64,000 nucleotides of DNA from Sutcliffiella sp. FSL R7-0096 (GCF_038595065.1 NZ_CP152003.1:1530001-1594000); one strand, 5' to 3'; positions 51,427 to 60,262 are shown, counted from the first letter of the stretch. Notes: generated from the sequence alone by a model not told the origin. Numbers and translations: made by a program.

Positions 51427-51687
51427 GTGGATAATAATTTATTTAAAGGTATAGAAAAGAAAACCGGCGTAAGTATGAAAGATGTATTTGAACTTGCCAA
51501 CTCCATGCAGAATGCGAATTTCAAAGATGAGCAGACGGTTCGTAACTTGGTTTCGCGGGTAGCGACGATGGCGAATAAGAAGGTACCTAAAGAGTTGGAA
51601 GATAAAATTGTAAATACATTGGTTAATGGGAATAAGCCTGTCGATATGGGAACTATATCGAAAATGTTGAATGAGAAGAAAAAGTAA
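51427..51687 (+). CDS. spoVIF: Sporulation-specific transcription factor SpoVIF
   Basis: The product is 86 residues from GTG 51427 (GAGAGGAGG upstream; the in-frame extension to 51340 has none). The sequence VDNNLFKGIEKKTGVSMKDV, FELANSMQNANFKDEQTVRN, VNGNKPVDMGTISKML is characteristic of SpoVIF (YjcC). In B. subtilis it acts in the mother cell to raise GerR/sigma-K-dependent coat gene expression and is needed for coat assembly. Same position as in B. subtilis. Terminator follows. Confidence 0.9.
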   Translation: MDNNLFKGIEKKTGVSMKDVFELANSMQNANFKDEQTVRNLVSRVATMANKKVPKELEDKIVNTLVNGNKPVDMGTISKMLNEKKK

Positions 51688-51691
51688 ATAA

Positions 51692-51736
51692 ACATCTGCC
51701 CACCACGTTCAAGTGGATAGGGCGGATGTTTTTTTG
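51692..51736 (+). terminator. spoVIF terminator
   Basis: ACATCTGCCC / GGGCGGATGT stem followed by seven T. Confidence 0.85.
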
Positions 51737-51749
51737 CTGACTGAAATTA

Positions 51750-51830
51750 ACCCTGCTGAACTTCGTGCCTCCCGCTGGGCGTTGCTTGAGCCTCATCACA
51801 ACGCTTCAGGGGGTTCAACTCCAATCCTCA
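51750..51830 (+). repeat. Dispersed intergenic repeat, copy D (partial)
   Basis: TGCTTGAGCCTCATCACAACGCT then GGGGGTTCAA match the middle blocks of copies A and E; the outer blocks are weak or missing. Confidence 0.6.
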
Positions 51831-51868
51831 TTTAGAGAGTTGTTGCAAAACGAAAGGTCCTATCTTAC

Positions 51869-52339
51869 CTACTCAATCGTCCCCAAATCCTGAAGCAATA
51901 TATCTCTATCGGCGTCTTTATCGATTGCTGTGGATGCTTCTTCTGCAAGCTTCATATATCTTTCCTTTGAAACAGTGTCTCCACAAAGGCTGTAAGCGCG
52001 GGCCATGGCTTCGTAGGCAAATGCCAAGTCGAAATCCTTGATGTCGTGCTCCAAGACGATATCTAGGTTTCTTTTTGCATGCACAAGGCATGGTTCTGGC
52101 CTGTTCAACACGGCATAGACCCTAGAGATTTGCCATTCTCCGCGGGAGAAATTCACAGGACCGCCTACTTCGCCCCAATGGAAGCGAGAGGCATGTGCTT
52201 TATGTATCATTTGAAAATCTTCTTCTGAAGTGCGTTCATTTTTCTCCATAAGGTCCCATACTCCATTGAATAGGTGGATGGCAGTTTTTTTATGGAAATC
52301 ACTTTGTAGGTTGTTCTCTATTTGAGTCAGGTTGGCCAT
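51869..52339 (-). CDS. 156-residue helical (TPR-like) protein of unknown function
   Basis: The product is soluble and mostly helical. ADIQ-free N-terminus (MANLTQIENNLQSDFHKKTA) is followed by ASRFHWGEVGGPVNFSRGEW, QISRVYAVLNRPEPCLVHAK and FAYEAMARAYSLCGDTVSKE, a pattern like short tetratricopeptide repeats. I recall uncharacterised bacillar proteins of this type with HxxxFHW..GxxVN, but no function. AATAGAGAACAA-type leader with AAATGG around the start gives a poor site, although AGGTTTATTTG upstream may serve. Not a shadow: it has normal coding character. Confidence 0.6.
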   Translation of the reverse strand: MANLTQIENNLQSDFHKKTAIHLFNGVWDLMEKNERTSEEDFQMIHKAHASRFHWGEVGGPVNFSRGEWQISRVYAVLNRPEPCLVHAKRNLDIVLEHDIKDFDLAFAYEAMARAYSLCGDTVSKERYMKLAEEASTAIDKDADRDILLQDLGTIE

Positions 52340-52377
52340 TTCAAATAAACCTCTTTTCCCTAATAATTATCTATATT

Positions 52378-52578
52378 CTAAATAATAACATTTTCCATTT
52401 TGGAAAGGGAGGTGATATTGTACAAGGGGCCTTTTTTTCGTTTCATCAGCTCGGATTCCAGCAGTTTTATAAAGTAATGATCCAGGTTTTCCGCAATCGC
52501 ATGGTCGTATGCGAATTGGAGGGATTCGTCAGACAGTTGTTGGATGGAACAGTTATCATGAGTATCTAATGTTCTCAT
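52378..52578 (-). CDS. Sda-like sporulation checkpoint protein
   Basis: The product is 66 residues. IQQLSDESLQFAYDHAIAEN, then DHYFIKLLESELMKRKKG lines up with the two-helix hairpin of Sda (LSDELLIESYFKATEMNL..FIELIENEIKRR), which blocks autophosphorylation of the sporulation kinase KinA after DNA damage. It has a ten-residue N-terminal lead and a longer tail than B. subtilis Sda. AAAGGGGGACAT precedes the ATG. Its location between spoVIF and the helicase yjcD differs from the usual sda locus, so it may be an Sda paralogue. Confidence 0.75.
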   Translation of the reverse strand: MRTLDTHDNCSIQQLSDESLQFAYDHAIAENLDHYFIKLLESELMKRKKGPLYNITSLSKMENVII

Positions 52579-52694
52579 CTATATGTCCCCCTTTCTACAC
52601 GTCTATAAAGGTACATACCCAGATACAGGTAGAATAAACCTACTTTTTTACTATTCAAATAATAAAGTATCTTAGTCGTTAAAGGTTGAAAAAA

Positions 52695-52740
52695 AGAAAG
52701 AACGCAATTCCAAAAATATAGCAGGAATTGCGTTCTTTCT
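52695..52740 (-). terminator. Terminator of yjcD
   Basis: A perfect 17-bp stem AGAAAGAACGCAATTCC / GGAATTGCGTTCTTTCT with long T run on the minus strand. It overlaps the stop codon. Confidence 0.92.
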
Positions 52741-55027
52741 AAAGAATATCTCTAAGAAATCGACTCATGTAAGCCTTTTTGCCACGGCGGTTCATGGGGA
52801 CGGAAATTTGTAAAGTTTCTTTTGCTCGTGTCATGGCTACATACAGGAGGCGGCGTTCTTCTTCAAGGGCCATGGGTTCTCCGTTGCGGAAGGATTCCAA
52901 CGCAAAGTCGTGCGGCAGGCTGCCATCGACGGCGCTTAGTATATAAACATTTGTATACTCCAGTCCTTTAGAGCGGTGGATCGTTGAAAGATGTATGGCA
53001 TTGCTGTATTGCTTACTTAATCTTTTCATTTCTTCCGTTTTGGCGATCATATCATCCACATGATCAAGGAATTCCGAGCTACGCTTGAATTTACGGGCGA
53101 CAACCTTTAGATCCCGGATGTCATCGGAGCCTTTTTCAAGGGCATTTCCTTCATTTCCGCGCTTTTTAATATAGTCATCAAAGCCCATGTCCTTTTCAAT
53201 CATCTCGAGAGCGACAGAAGGAGAAACGTTAGCCAAAGTTTTAAACAAAGGAATGATCCTCTTTATCTTTTTCACTTGGAAAGGCTGGACATTCGTCAGT
53301 TTGCTCAATGCCTTAACTAAACTGCAATCTTCTAATATACTAATCGCTTTTGCATCCTGCATGTTCGATTGTTTAAGAAACAAGGCGGGAAGTATGTCCG
53401 ACAAAGCTTGAACGTCATTTGGATCCTTGCTCAGCCGTAAAAAGCCGAGTATCCCTTTTACAATCCTTCTTTTATAAAAGCTTTCATAATCCTGATCCAG
53501 CTTGAACGGTAAACCTGATTGCGACAACCTTTCGAAAATAGCCCTTGCAGCACTATGGGTCCGATATAACACGGCCATGTCAGCTGGGCTTGCACCTTTT
53601 TCGATTTGTTCCTTCATATCCTGAACAATGATGGTGGCTTCCTCTTCTTCATCATATGGGAAAAAAAGGACAGGAAAATATTTGTTATCCCTCTGTGCGA
53701 TCATGCTCTTTATACGACGGCTCTTATTCTTAACAATCACCTGGTTTGCCGCAGCTACGACGGTATGGGTAGATCGATAGTTCGCGGATAGTGTCACGAC
53801 TTTTGTTGAAGGAAAATCGCGATGGAAGTTTAAAATATAGTCCGGACTGCTGCCTCGGAAGGCATAGATGGACTGATCATCATCTCCAACAGCACATATA
53901 TTTCCGCTTTCTACCAATAGTTTCATGGTTTCATATTGAACCTTATTAATGTCTTGGAACTCATCAATTAGAAAATAACGAAAACGCTTCTGATATTTTG
54001 CTAATAGAGCAGGATTTTCCAAGAGGAGTTCATAACAACCCAGCAGCATATCATCAAAATCAAACACATTCTTTTCTTTTTTCCAGTCCTCATAGTCCTG
54101 ATACAAAGATTGGAACTGTTCTTCCAGTTTGCTGGTAGCTTTAATCATGTTTGGTGTTTGCATATTGTTCTTCCAATAGCCGATTTGTTGAATCGCTTGG
54201 TCAAAAGGGAAGTCTTTTTCATCGAGTCCAAGTTTACGGCCGGCTGTCTTAAGAAATTGTTCCTTCTGCCAATCCCATTTTAACAGGTTGTCACCGTTCC
54301 AGCGGGTGGGATGGTGGTGCTGTAGCACTCGGTAGAAAATGCTGTGGAACGTGCCAGAAAGGAGGTTCGCAAAATTGTGGTTACCTGGTGACTCATATAA
54401 TTGAAGTCGTACCTTCATTTCATTGGCCGCCTTCGCTGTAAAGGTGATCAACATGATGGATTTTGGATCTATCTGTTTCTCCTGTACCATGTAGGCAACC
54501 CGCGTTATCAAAACCCTTGTTTTTCCGCTTCCGGCACCTGCCAGTACGAGTAAAGGTCCTTCAACGGTTGAGACGGCTTCTTGTTGAGCCGGGTCAAGAA
54601 AAATATTTTTTTCTTGTAAAGTATGGAAAAACCCACTTAAATTCTTATGTCTTTTCGTAAGTTCTTTAATAAAGACAGGTAGTTGGGTAAGTGGCATTGG
54701 TGCCTTCCATTGCTCATCGGATGTTTCTTTCTCGGCTACAATGGTCCTAGATTTCGGATAACGAAAACCGTCCCGTTCTATATATTCCTGCTGTTCAGTC
54801 ATCCGCGTATTTGTTAGCGGCATTTCCTTCTCTTCTTTATGGTCTATTCCTACATCTATGTGATAAAAATGAGGTTCTTTTTGCAAGCCAAGATAAAACT
54901 TGACTTTTTCCCCACAGATATTACAGAAGAGTTCGCCTTTCACTCCAGCGTCATGTACCTCCTGATATAGCTCTCTTGCCATGTTATTAATATGTATGTT
55001 TCGTTCATACCAGCGTGCAGACTTCAT
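52739..55027 (-). CDS. yjcD: UvrD/PcrA-like ATP-dependent helicase (YjcD)
   Basis: The product is about 762 residues, starting at ATG 55027 (AAAGGAG upstream). An N-terminal putative zinc-binding segment (LFCNICGEKVKFYLG...HFYHID) is not found in PcrA. Helicase motifs are intact: LVLAGAGSGKTRVLITR (Walker A), LIDEFQDINKVQYETM (Walker B), AVGDDDQSIYAFRGS (III), LSANYRSTH (IV), IHLSTIHRSKGLEYTNVYIL (V) and ERRLLYVAMTRAKETL (VI). It would unwind DNA 3' to 5'. Matches the yjcD position after spoVIF. Confidence 0.9.
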   Translation of the reverse strand: MKSARWYERNIHINNMARELYQEVHDAGVKGELFCNICGEKVKFYLGLQKEPHFYHIDVGIDHKEEKEMPLTNTRMTEQQEYIERDGFRYPKSRTIVAEKETSDEQWKAPMPLTQLPVFIKELTKRHKNLSGFFHTLQEKNIFLDPAQQEAVSTVEGPLLVLAGAGSGKTRVLITRVAYMVQEKQIDPKSIMLITFTAKAANEMKVRLQLYESPGNHNFANLLSGTFHSIFYRVLQHHHPTRWNGDNLLKWDWQKEQFLKTAGRKLGLDEKDFPFDQAIQQIGYWKNNMQTPNMIKATSKLEEQFQSLYQDYEDWKKEKNVFDFDDMLLGCYELLLENPALLAKYQKRFRYFLIDEFQDINKVQYETMKLLVESGNICAVGDDDQSIYAFRGSSPDYILNFHRDFPSTKVVTLSANYRSTHTVVAAANQVIVKNKSRRIKSMIAQRDNKYFPVLFFPYDEEEEATIIVQDMKEQIEKGASPADMAVLYRTHSAARAIFERLSQSGLPFKLDQDYESFYKRRIVKGILGFLRLSKDPNDVQALSDILPALFLKQSNMQDAKAISILEDCSLVKALSKLTNVQPFQVKKIKRIIPLFKTLANVSPSVALEMIEKDMGFDDYIKKRGNEGNALEKGSDDIRDLKVVARKFKRSSEFLDHVDDMIAKTEEMKRLSKQYSNAIHLSTIHRSKGLEYTNVYILSAVDGSLPHDFALESFRNGEPMALEEERRLLYVAMTRAKETLQISVPMNRRGKKAYMSRFLRDIL

Positions 55028-55158
55028 ATGTAAAGACTCCTTTATAACAGTCAATCTAATTCATAGTAACACATATTATATAGAGAGAACACGAGTCGAT
55101 GGAAGTTTGTGTTTTGCAAATAAAGGGAAAAATATAGTAGGTCAGAAAGGGGAGAAAC

Positions 55159-55425
55159 ATGATGGGATATGTATTACCAGTACAGATGGATGCCTACACA
55201 CAATATGCGAACCGAACTGTTTCTGAAAAACAGCGTATCAGGCTTGAGCCGGTAATCAGGCCGACATTCTACAGGATGGACCCTCAGCTTTCCTGGCAAG
55301 AAATCCATCGAAATGCTAAGCACCACCATTTAAACCTTAGTAAGGAAAAACAAGCCTCCCGCATTTCCGATAAATTATTGGCTGATATAACAGGAAAAGG
55401 GCGACACTTTAACGAATCCATCTAG
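55159..55425 (+). CDS. 88-residue basic protein, unknown
   Basis: ATG 55159 (or 55162) after AAAGGGGAG. The product (GYVLPVQMDAYTQYANRTVS, RPTFYRMDPQLSWQEIHRNA, HHLNLSKEKQASRISDKLLA) is basic, helical at the C-terminus and soluble. A CATATTATA element lies at 55072-55080, but no -35 AC at the right distance is seen. It sits divergently from yjcD. I recall no family. By neighbours it might be sporulation-linked; not established. Confidence 0.6.
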   Translation: MMGYVLPVQMDAYTQYANRTVSEKQRIRLEPVIRPTFYRMDPQLSWQEIHRNAKHHHLNLSKEKQASRISDKLLADITGKGRHFNESI

Positions 55426-55455
55426 TAGTTCGCAAATATAAGGAGTGCTTTTAAC

Positions 55456-56364
55456 GTGGAGCTACATTTCATAACTAATAATGTTTATTATTTTCAAGCT
55501 TCCGTCAATATCGGGTATGTTCGTTTTTCTGAATCCGAAGGAATGCTTATCGATGCTGGGCTGGAAGATCAAACAATGAAAAAGGTCTTGAAGATACTGG
55601 ACGAAAAGGGACTCCCGCTCTCCCATTTATTCATTACTCATGCCCATGCGGATCACTATGGTGGTGCTGCCTACCTTCAGAAAAGCAGACAGGTATATAC
55701 GATGGCACCTTCTTTTGAGTCTGCAATACTCCAAGAACCTTTGCTTGAGCCACTTTATCTTTTTCACGGGACGAATCCGATATCAGAGTGGCGAAATAAA
55801 TTCCTCGAAGGCAAACCGATTCATGTGGATTTGGTGGTGAAGGAAGAAGGACCGGTGGAACTCGGGGGTGCTATATTTCGTACCGTTGCGCTACCGGGCC
55901 ATAGCTATCACCAATTTGGAATCATCGTATCCGATATTCTCTTTGCAGCAGACGCTTATTTCGGGAAGGACATCATACATAAGCATGGCATTCCATATAT
56001 AGTGGATGCAAAAGAAACACTAGAAACCTTGGGGAAAATAAAAAATCTCCCGTGCACAGGAGCAGTTCCTGGACATGGCAGATTTGAAACAGATTTTATT
56101 GAAACGATAGAAGAGAATATAAAAGTGCATCACCAAATCGAAGCTATGATATTCTCCTTGATAACCGGGGAAACAACTGGTATTGCCTTCGAACTGTTAG
56201 TTACGAAGGCATGTACCGAGAAAGGTATCACCGTCAAGAATGTTCCAAGCTACATGCTTTTCCGAACGGCTGTGACCGCATACCTGACCCAATTAATTCA
56301 AGATCAGAAAGTCACCTTTCAAATAAGGAATAATCAATTGGTGGTGGAATCCTCTTTCGAATAA
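55456..56364 (+). CDS. MBL-fold metallo-hydrolase
   Basis: The product is 302 residues. The zinc motif is FITHAHADHYGGAAYLQ near residue 58, the second His in TVALPGHSYHQFG, the bridging Asp in LFAADAYFGKD and the third His in GAVPGHGRFE. A C-terminal winged-helix-like part (residues 215-300) follows. GTG 55456 has ATAAGGAG upstream. It overlaps the 3' end of the convergent DUF421 gene by 31 bases. Generic hydrolase; substrate unknown. Confidence 0.85.
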   Translation: MELHFITNNVYYFQASVNIGYVRFSESEGMLIDAGLEDQTMKKVLKILDEKGLPLSHLFITHAHADHYGGAAYLQKSRQVYTMAPSFESAILQEPLLEPLYLFHGTNPISEWRNKFLEGKPIHVDLVVKEEGPVELGGAIFRTVALPGHSYHQFGIIVSDILFAADAYFGKDIIHKHGIPYIVDAKETLETLGKIKNLPCTGAVPGHGRFETDFIETIEENIKVHHQIEAMIFSLITGETTGIAFELLVTKACTEKGITVKNVPSYMLFRTAVTAYLTQLIQDQKVTFQIRNNQLVVESSFE

Positions 56365-57038
56365 GGCATCACATAGATAGGCTTCCCCTCTTCCCATTCG
56401 GCATATATAATGTCCTGTGGTGTGTGGTAGCCTGTCTTTTTTAGTTCATTTAACACCCATTGCTCGGAAAGATTGAATTCGTCCAAATTATCACTCAAAA
56501 TTTCCCCATCAGAAATAATGGGGGTGGGGAGTGTCACCTTACTGGAAGGAATCTTCATATCCTTATTTATTGGAGTGGCAAATGAGTGCTTTTTAAGGAC
56601 ACTCACCGTTCCGTCAGTTTCAAGTAAGGCATATTCTACCTCTTGGATGGAAAAAGCACCTTTTGAACGCAGCAAGTGACGTAATTGATCAATATCAAGC
56701 TTTGATTTTTTTAATTCCTTTTTATTTATTTCCCCTTTATGGATGACTATGGATGGTCGTCCCTCCAATATTCCTCTGGTTTTGCGCCATTTTTGTGTAA
56801 TGGTTTCCAATAAGAATATAAGAAGCCCCCATAAACCCAGGGCGAAAAGGATTTTCACCACGCCAATCTTGTCATCATACAAAGCGTTTCCGACAAGCTC
56901 ACCTAAAACAAGTGCGGAAATGAAGTCAAAGGGAGTTATTTGGGTTATTTGAGTCTTACCTAAAAGTTGGGTAATCAAAAACAAGGAAAAAAAACCGATT
57001 ACCAATTCCACTGCTATACGTCCGTATTCCATCGTCAT
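56334..57038 (-). CDS. DUF421 membrane protein (YetF/YrbG family)
   Basis: The product is 234 residues. Three N-terminal membrane segments (IAVELVIGFFSLFLITQLLG, FISALVLGELVGNALYDD, VKILFALGLWGLLIFLLETI) are followed by the DUF421 soluble domain (LEGRPSIVIHKGEINKKELK, LRSKGAFSIQEVEYALLETD). It is of standard length, unlike the longer spoVA-linked paralogue at 49537. Not in an operon with neighbours. Function of the family is unclear. Confidence 0.85.
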   Translation of the reverse strand: MTMEYGRIAVELVIGFFSLFLITQLLGKTQITQITPFDFISALVLGELVGNALYDDKIGVVKILFALGLWGLLIFLLETITQKWRKTRGILEGRPSIVIHKGEINKKELKKSKLDIDQLRHLLRSKGAFSIQEVEYALLETDGTVSVLKKHSFATPINKDMKIPSSKVTLPTPIISDGEILSDNLDEFNLSEQWVLNELKKTGYHTPQDIIYAEWEEGKPIYVMPYSKEDSTTN

Positions 57039-57103
57039 ATGTATTCATCCTTTTTGTATGTCCATGTCGTTAGTATGGATAAAGAAAAGGAAAACTATGA
57101 AAA

Positions 57104-57149
57104 AAAAGGATGGCTCTCCTCAGATTTTCTTATGGAGAGTCATCCTTTT
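57104..57149 (-). terminator. Terminator of the GNAT gene
   Basis: AAAAGGATGGCTCTCC / GGAGAGTCATCCTTTT, 16 bp with one G-U pair, then a T run on the minus strand. Confidence 0.9.
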
Positions 57150-57573
57150 AGATATTTTTAGTCATCGTTACATGTGGTATGCCGGCATCCATGAAAACAT
57201 CTGACACGGTCTCATAGCCTAGCTTCGCATAAAATGGTTCTGCATGCGTTTGAGCATTCAATTTCAGCACATGCATTTCTTTTGTTTTAGCATACTCTTC
57301 GATTGTTTCCATGATAAGGCGTCCAGCCCCTTTGGATGAACGGTATGAAGGAAGCACACAGATGCGCTCAACTTTTCCTATTCCTGAGACAACCCTGAAT
57401 CGTCCAGCCCCAACCGCCTGGTCCTCATCATAAAGCACGAAATGAGTGGCATCTTCTTCATATTGGTCTATTTCTTCTTCTAGTGGTACATTCTGTTCTT
57501 CTACAAATACAATCTTACGAACAGAATAGGCATCCTGCAGTTGTTCTTCGTTATCCACTATTAGTACGTGCAA
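57148..57573 (-). CDS. yjcF: GNAT-family N-acetyltransferase (YjcF)
   Basis: The product is 141 residues. The GNAT acetyl-CoA motif is VERICVLPSYRSSKGAGRLI with LKLNAQTHAEPFYAKLGYET in the C-terminal half, plus the N-terminal EEQNVPLEEEIDQYEEDATH pattern of the ElaA/YjcF subgroup. It lies three bases after yjcG, forming a yjcG-yjcF pair. Acceptor unknown. Confidence 0.87.
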   Translation of the reverse strand: MHVLIVDNEEQLQDAYSVRKIVFVEEQNVPLEEEIDQYEEDATHFVLYDEDQAVGAGRFRVVSGIGKVERICVLPSYRSSKGAGRLIMETIEEYAKTKEMHVLKLNAQTHAEPFYAKLGYETVSDVFMDAGIPHVTMTKNI

Positions 57574-57576
57574 GTC

Positions 57577-58098
57577 TCAGCAGTCCTTTCCAAAGCGAAA
57601 TGTTTCATAAACGGTCCACATGCCATCTTCCAATTGATAAAGAAGGTGGAAGCGATCGACCATTTCTTCGTGTTCAATATTGGTCATTTTCAGTGTCCCT
57701 AGTACATCGGAATGCTCGTCATCTGACAGGTTCTGACCGATGGTAATGTGGGGAACATAAGAAAATTCACGATTATCCTGAAAGTATCCTTTACCAGAAT
57801 GAAGCTTCTCATGCAGGCTCAGTAGTTCATCCGTCGGGTCTACTTTAAGATAAATGACATTGTTTACTGGAGCAAAGGAGCTCACTTTATAGATGTTCAA
57901 AGGGATTGGAGCTGTTTCTTTTGCGATAGAAGCAAGCTCGTCTGTCACAGATTTCATATCATTTTCATCAATTTCAAAGGCTGTTTTTAATGTCACATGC
58001 GGTGGAATTAGTGCATAGTGCGCATCATAACGTTTTCGAAATGAATTTGCGAGATCTTGTAATTTTTTTGTTGGAAAAATAGCTATTCCATATTTCAT
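57577..58098 (-). CDS. yjcG: 2'-5' RNA ligase-like (2H phosphoesterase) protein YjcG
   Basis: The product is 173 residues. The two histidine motifs of the 2H superfamily are visible: [12 protein letters not shown] near residue 35 and [12 protein letters not shown] near residue 115. Family members process cyclic or 2'-5' phosphodiesters. GGAGGGATATT precedes the ATG. Translation of yjcF follows directly. Physiological substrate unknown. Confidence 0.9.
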   Translation of the reverse strand: MKYGIAIFPTKKLQDLANSFRKRYDAHYALIPPHVTLKTAFEIDENDMKSVTDELASIAKETAPIPLNIYKVSSFAPVNNVIYLKVDPTDELLSLHEKLHSGKGYFQDNREFSYVPHITIGQNLSDDEHSDVLGTLKMTNIEHEEMVDRFHLLYQLEDGMWTVYETFRFGKDC

Positions 58099-58225
58099 CC
58101 AATATCCCTCCTGTTTGCTTTTTTGCGATATAGCGTCTTATGTATTTATTTTATCGTAATTTTTTTGAAATGGATAGACAAGTTTCTTTATCATTCTTAA
58201 ATAACTAATCATATTACTCCCTGTA

Positions 58226-58350
58226 GCTTTTCGTTCCGGATGTTCGCTTTCCGCGGGGCGATGCTTGAGCCTCCTCACTTCGTTGCGGGGTCTCAACCTA
58301 TCGCTATCTCCCGCAGGAGTCTCACATCCTGCACTCCAAGCCACAGGGGA
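58226..58350 (+). repeat. Dispersed intergenic palindromic repeat, copy E
   Basis: Carries TTCGCTTTCCGCGGGGCGA, TTGAGCCTCCTCACTTCGT, TGCGGGGTCTCAA, CTATCTCCCGCAGGAGTCTC and CTGCACTCCA in family order. It fills the gap between yjcG and the esterase gene. Confidence 0.85.
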
Positions 58351-58386
58351 AATTCTCAATCCAATCAAAAACTATTGCACATTTGG

Positions 58387-59112
58387 TTAAGATAGCATTT
58401 TTGGCAGGGCTTGTTTCAGGTCTGGTTGCCAGTAGGTCCATGTGTGGGTTCCTTCGAACTCTTCATAGATAACAGAAAAGCCTTTTTCCTTCATTAATTT
58501 ATGCATGGCGCGATTTGGTTCGATGAAGTTTTTCTTCTCGCCTTTTGTGGTTGGTACCTCCGTTTCTTTTTTACCAATCACATGATATAGAGAAAGGAAA
58601 GAAGGCTGTGCAAACTCTTCCACTTTCTTCATCACTTTATCATCTACGTAAGGGGATTGCATGATCACTTTCCCAAATGTATGAGGATAGGAAAGTGCCG
58701 TCATCAAGGAAACCGTTGCAGCTAATGAATCTCCGATAAGGGCACGTCCCATTCCCATTTGATACGATGGATATTTTTCATCGATATATGGAGTCAACTC
58801 ATGTGCAAGAAAGCGTATGTAGGCACTGTTCTTGCTTCCATCTGGATGATATTTATCCCAGCGATCTTTCACATCTTTATATGGAATGCCGACAATTATC
58901 GTATTTTGTATGTCATTGGCTGCAAGTAGTTTATCAGCTGTACTCCCGATGCGACCAAGCGTGAAATAATCTTTCCCGTCTTGTGCAATCAGGATATTGT
59001 ACTTATATAGTGGCGAATAGTTAGCTGGTGTATATACCATTAAAGTCATTTCTTCCTTTAATTCGTTGCTGAACAGGGTGAATTCTTCGATACGCCCAAC
59101 ATTTTTACTCAT
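58387..59112 (-). CDS. yjcH: Esterase of the Fes/EsterD-like alpha/beta hydrolase family (YjcH)
   Basis: The product is 241 residues. The nucleophile elbow is ALIGDSLAATVSLMT near residue 125 (Gly-Asp-Ser), with a likely acid/His at the end (FEGTHTWTYWQPDL). The N-terminal MSKNVGRIEEFTLFSNELKE and MVYTPANYSP match YjcH/putative esterase DUF3089-like enzymes. A normal start with AGGAATGA upstream. No operon partner: repeat copies lie on both sides. Confidence 0.85.
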   Translation of the reverse strand: MSKNVGRIEEFTLFSNELKEEMTLMVYTPANYSPLYKYNILIAQDGKDYFTLGRIGSTADKLLAANDIQNTIIVGIPYKDVKDRWDKYHPDGSKNSAYIRFLAHELTPYIDEKYPSYQMGMGRALIGDSLAATVSLMTALSYPHTFGKVIMQSPYVDDKVMKKVEEFAQPSFLSLYHVIGKKETEVPTTKGEKKNFIEPNRAMHKLMKEKGFSVIYEEFEGTHTWTYWQPDLKQALPKMLS

Positions 59113-59227
59113 TGTTCATTCCTCCCATGGTGCCTTGTCTAATCTGGTAAGCGCTTTATCCACTATCATACCATATCTTTCCCCAATATGTTGAATGGTA
59201 AGACTTGATGTCGACTAGAACGATTTG

Positions 59228-59342
59228 TGTTCACGTTCTCTCCCTGTTTCTTTTCGTTCCTCACAACGTCTAAGGGGTCTCAAACTACCGCTACCTCCCG
59301 CCGGAGTCTCTCTCCCCTTGCACTCCAGTCAACAGGGGAAAG
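59228..59342 (+). repeat. Dispersed intergenic repeat, copy F (partial)
   Basis: TTTTCGTTCCTCACAACGT, AGGGGTCTCAA, CTACCTCCCGCCGGAGTCTC and CACTCCAGTCAACAGGGG match the right-hand blocks of copy E; the left GCTTTCCGCGGG block is missing. Confidence 0.75.
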
Positions 59343-59392
59343 ATATGTCACCAACTTACCCAACAAAAAATCAATTATTTTCTGTCAATATA

Positions 59393-59460
59393 TTGACCTT
59401 TCGCACATACGTTATATAATATATTTTATCCCATTAATCCGATTAAACTAATATGGATTA
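59393..59460 (+). promoter_or_regulatory. ABC-transporter promoter with downstream palindromic operator
   Basis: TTGACC (59393-59398), 16-base spacer, TATAAT (59415-59420). Just downstream an inverted repeat TAATCC-N14-GGATTA (59435-59460) overlaps the predicted start region, so a repressor could act there. The sulfur regulator CymR is one candidate by similarity of layout only. Confidence 0.6.
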
Positions 59461-59488
59461 TGCGAAAAGTGTAAAGTAGGTGCATAAG

Positions 59489-60262
59489 TTGTTTTTGCAA
59501 ATCTCAGATATTACAAAAGTTTATACACAACAAAATATTGATAATATAGTACTTTCATCTATTAATGTTGATATACAAGAAGGAGAATTTGTTTCCATTC
59601 TTGGGCCATCTGGCTGTGGAAAGTCCACATTGCTATCCATGGTAGCGGGTTTACTTAAACCATCAGAAGGAGAAATCCGACTGAAGGGATCGGCTATAAC
59701 AAAGCCTGGAAAAGACAGGGGGATGGTGTTCCAGCAGGCTGCCCTGTTCCCTTGGATGACGGTGGAGGAGAATGTGCTATTTGCGATTCGTGACATGAAA
59801 AACAAGGGAGAAAGGGAGGCAAGAGCACTCTACTACTTAAAGATGGTGCAGCTCGGCAGTAATCTGAAGCAATATCCCCATGAATTATCAGGGGGGATGC
59901 AACAGAGGGTTTCCATTGCACGTGCATTGGCAATGGATCCGACCGTCTTGCTGATGGATGAACCATTCGGTGCGCTTGACGAACAGACTCGCTTGAGACT
60001 GCAGCAGGAACTAGAGAGTATCTGGCTCCAAACGAAGAAAACGGTATTGTTTGTGACTCATAGTATCCATGAATCCATTAAGCTATCAGATAGGATTTTG
60101 GTAATGGGAACAAGACCTGGAACCATCATCGCTGACATGAAAGTGGATGTAGAGCGTCCTCGATTACGTACGAATGAAAAGGTTGCTCATTTAGAAGCAC
60201 AAATTAGTGCCATGCTAGAAAAAGAGATTGATAAAGTCGTACAAGAGGAGCTGAGCCGATGA
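59489..60262 (+). CDS. ytlC: ABC transporter ATP-binding protein (nitrate/sulfonate/taurine type)
   Basis: The product is about 257 residues. Walker A is GPSGCGKSTLLSM, the Q-loop MVFQQAALFPWM, the signature LSGGMQQRVSIARAL, Walker B VLLMDEPFGALD and the switch His VTHSIHES. TTG 59489 is preferred because GTG 59480 overlaps the AGGTG site. It is followed by permease and solute-binding genes with overlap, as in B. subtilis ytlC-ytlD-ytlA-type systems. The SsuB/TauB-like sequence points to an organosulfur or similar small substrate; the symbol is tentative. Confidence 0.82.
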   Translation: MFLQISDITKVYTQQNIDNIVLSSINVDIQEGEFVSILGPSGCGKSTLLSMVAGLLKPSEGEIRLKGSAITKPGKDRGMVFQQAALFPWMTVEENVLFAIRDMKNKGEREARALYYLKMVQLGSNLKQYPHELSGGMQQRVSIARALAMDPTVLLMDEPFGALDEQTRLRLQQELESIWLQTKKTVLFVTHSIHESIKLSDRILVMGTRPGTIIADMKVDVERPRLRTNEKVAHLEAQISAMLEKEIDKVVQEELSR

